A DNA stretch of 64,000 bases, taken from Bifidobacterium [indicum] DSM 20214 = LMG 11587. Lineage in GTDB: Bacteria > Actinomycetota > Actinomycetes > Actinomycetales > Bifidobacteriaceae. The notes below the pieces were generated by a model. It worked only from the letters and a program-made list of their open reading frames with translations. It was not told where the DNA came from and did no database searches. Where the stretch lies: the NCBI RefSeq assembly GCF_000706765.1, contig NZ_CP006018.1:310001-374000 (forward strand), given 5' to 3'. The position numbers were made by a program, and so were the translations under genes. Shown piece by piece: positions 62,957 to 64,000 of this stretch. How positions within the stretch are numbered: the first letter of the stretch is position 1; every line of letters starts with the position of its first letter.

Positions 62957-64000
62957 ATGGAAACGAACACCGACCGGCACTTCGCTGAGGAAATCGAGGC
63001 CGGGAGGACCTCCCTGGGTATCGAGCTGGGCTCGACCAGAATCAAGGCCATACTGATCGACCAGGATTACCACACCCTGGCCGACGGCGATTTTGCCTGG
63101 GAGAACCAGCTCAAGGACGGCCTGTGGACCTACTCCCTGGAGCAGGTCTGGGAAGGACTTCAAGGTGCCTATGCCGCCCTGGCCTCCCGCGTCAGGGAAC
63201 GCTACTGTGTGCCGCTGACCCGTATCGGAGCCATGGGATTTTCGGCCATGATGCACGGGTACCTGGCCTTCGATAAGGACGACCGGCTCCTGGTGCCCTT
63301 CCGCACCTGGAGGAACACGAACACCGGTCAGGCCCATGAGAGCCTTTCCCGGACATTCCAGGTCAACATCCCCGAGCGCTGGTCCATAGCCCACCTGTAC
63401 CAGGCCGTTCTCGACCATGAGGAGCACGTGCCCGAGGTGGCCTTCATCACCACCCTGGCCGGCTATGTGCACTGGCAGCTCTCGGGGCGCAAGGTCCTTG
63501 GCATAGGTGATGCCTCGGGTATGTTCCCCATCGACTCGAACAATCACGGCTTCGACCAGGCCATGCTCGACACCTTCGACAGCCTGCCTGAGGTTGCCTC
63601 CCAGCCCTGGTCCATACGCGACCTCCTGCCCAGCCCCCTGGTGGCGGGGGAGGAGGCGGGGTCCCTGACCGAAGCAGGCGCCCGTCTGCTGGACCCGACG
63701 GGCACCCTGGCAGCAGGTTCGGTCATGGCTCCTCCCGAAGGAGATGCTGGCACCGGGATGGTGGCCACCAACTCCGTGCGGCCCAGGACGGGCAACGTCT
63801 CGGCCGGCACCTCGATTTTCGCCATGGTGGTTCTGGAACACCGGTTGGAACACCTGCACCCTGAAGTCGATCCGGTGGCCACCCCGGCCGGCGATCCTGC
63901 AGGCATGAGCCACGCCAACAACTTCACCTCCGACCTGAACGCCTGGGTGGGTCTCTTCCGCGACTTCGCCCAGGCCGGAGGATTGCGGATGAGCGATGAC
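62957..64000 (+). CDS. FGGY family carbohydrate kinase (possibly L-ribulokinase), 3' truncated by window
   Basis: 348 codons are visible without a stop. The ATPase-fold phosphate-binding strand TSLGIELGSTRIKAILI sits near the N-terminus, followed by GAMGFSAMMHGYL and GTSIFAMVV, all typical FGGY features. The enzyme would phosphorylate a pentulose or related sugar in the cytosol; association with a LacI regulator and known bifidobacterial layouts makes an arabinose-pathway ribulokinase plausible, but the C-terminal half is outside the window. AAAGGAG precedes the ATG at 62957. Confidence 0.82.
   Translation, partial: METNTDRHFAEEIEAGRTSLGIELGSTRIKAILIDQDYHTLADGDFAWENQLKDGLWTYSLEQVWEGLQGAYAALASRVRERYCVPLTRIGAMGFSAMMHGYLAFDKDDRLLVPFRTWRNTNTGQAHESLSRTFQVNIPERWSIAHLYQAVLDHEEHVPEVAFITTLAGYVHWQLSGRKVLGIGDASGMFPIDSNNHGFDQAMLDTFDSLPEVASQPWSIRDLLPSPLVAGEEAGSLTEAGARLLDPTGTLAAGSVMAPPEGDAGTGMVATNSVRPRTGNVSAGTSIFAMVVLEHRLEHLHPEVDPVATPAGDPAGMSHANNFTSDLNAWVGLFRDFAQAGGLRMSDD

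Overview
The window is one contiguous piece of a high-GC, densely coding actinobacterial chromosome. Gene content and order point to Bifidobacteriaceae, most likely Bifidobacterium. Support comes from the coaD-sepIVA-yceD-rpmF-rnc cluster typical of Actinobacteria, the ffh/rpsP/khpA/rimM block, a class C sortase with two LPXTG pilins, a DUF2961/GH172 enzyme paired with a LacI regulator, and frequent TTG/GTG starts. Species cannot be named from the sequence alone. I see no insertion sequence, prophage, CRISPR array or rRNA.

Layout. 1-1.9 kb: end of leuC, then leuD (leucine synthesis). 2-7.7 kb: three consecutive CPBP-family (CAAX-type) membrane protease paralogues; the middle one carries a ~830-residue disordered, repeat-bearing N-terminus and has lost catalytic residues. 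7.8-18.8 kb: envelope and housekeeping genes (murA, a plsC-like acyltransferase, gpsA, ddl, mscS, two acetyltransferases, rpmB, recG, rsmD). 18.8-25.3 kb: trmD, then a giant RCC1/InlB-repeat cell-wall-anchored protein. Its signal-peptide exon-like 5' part is out of frame with the body across a run of 12 G, so it looks like a phase-variable surface gene caught in the OFF state. 25.6-31.1 kb: YdcF-like protein, rimM, khpA, rpsP, a membrane-anchored EEP-family enzyme, ffh. 31.3-33.6 kb: GH172 (DUF2961) gene and a convergent LacI regulator. 33.6-45.7 kb: cysS, a class I glutamine amidotransferase, an ABC-F ATPase, ilvBN, rnc, rpmF, yceD, sepIVA, coaD, a DUF3039 protein, an aldo/keto reductase. 45.7-50.4 kb: pncB, a Pr6Pr membrane protein, rph, rdgB and a class C sortase. 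50.5-56 kb: an antisense tRNA-Leu, then a two-gene sortase-dependent pilus operon (large tip or adhesin subunit, major pilin) ended by a 20-bp perfect hairpin. 56.2-64 kb: tRNA-Thr, manC, pgi, rplS, lepB, rnhB, a second LacI regulator and a truncated FGGY sugar kinase with a cre-like operator.

How the genes fit together. Three surface proteins carry LPXTG-like signals (LPNAG, LPLTG, LPFTG); the sortase encoded here is of the pilus-polymerising class and is the obvious enzyme for the two pilins. murA, ddl, gpsA, plsC and manC supply envelope precursors. ilvBN and leuCD belong to branched-chain amino acid synthesis. The two LacI genes sit next to carbohydrate genes and probably control them. 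The most interesting features are the poly-G switch in the RCC1 surface gene and the CPBP trio with its fused, apparently inactive middle member.
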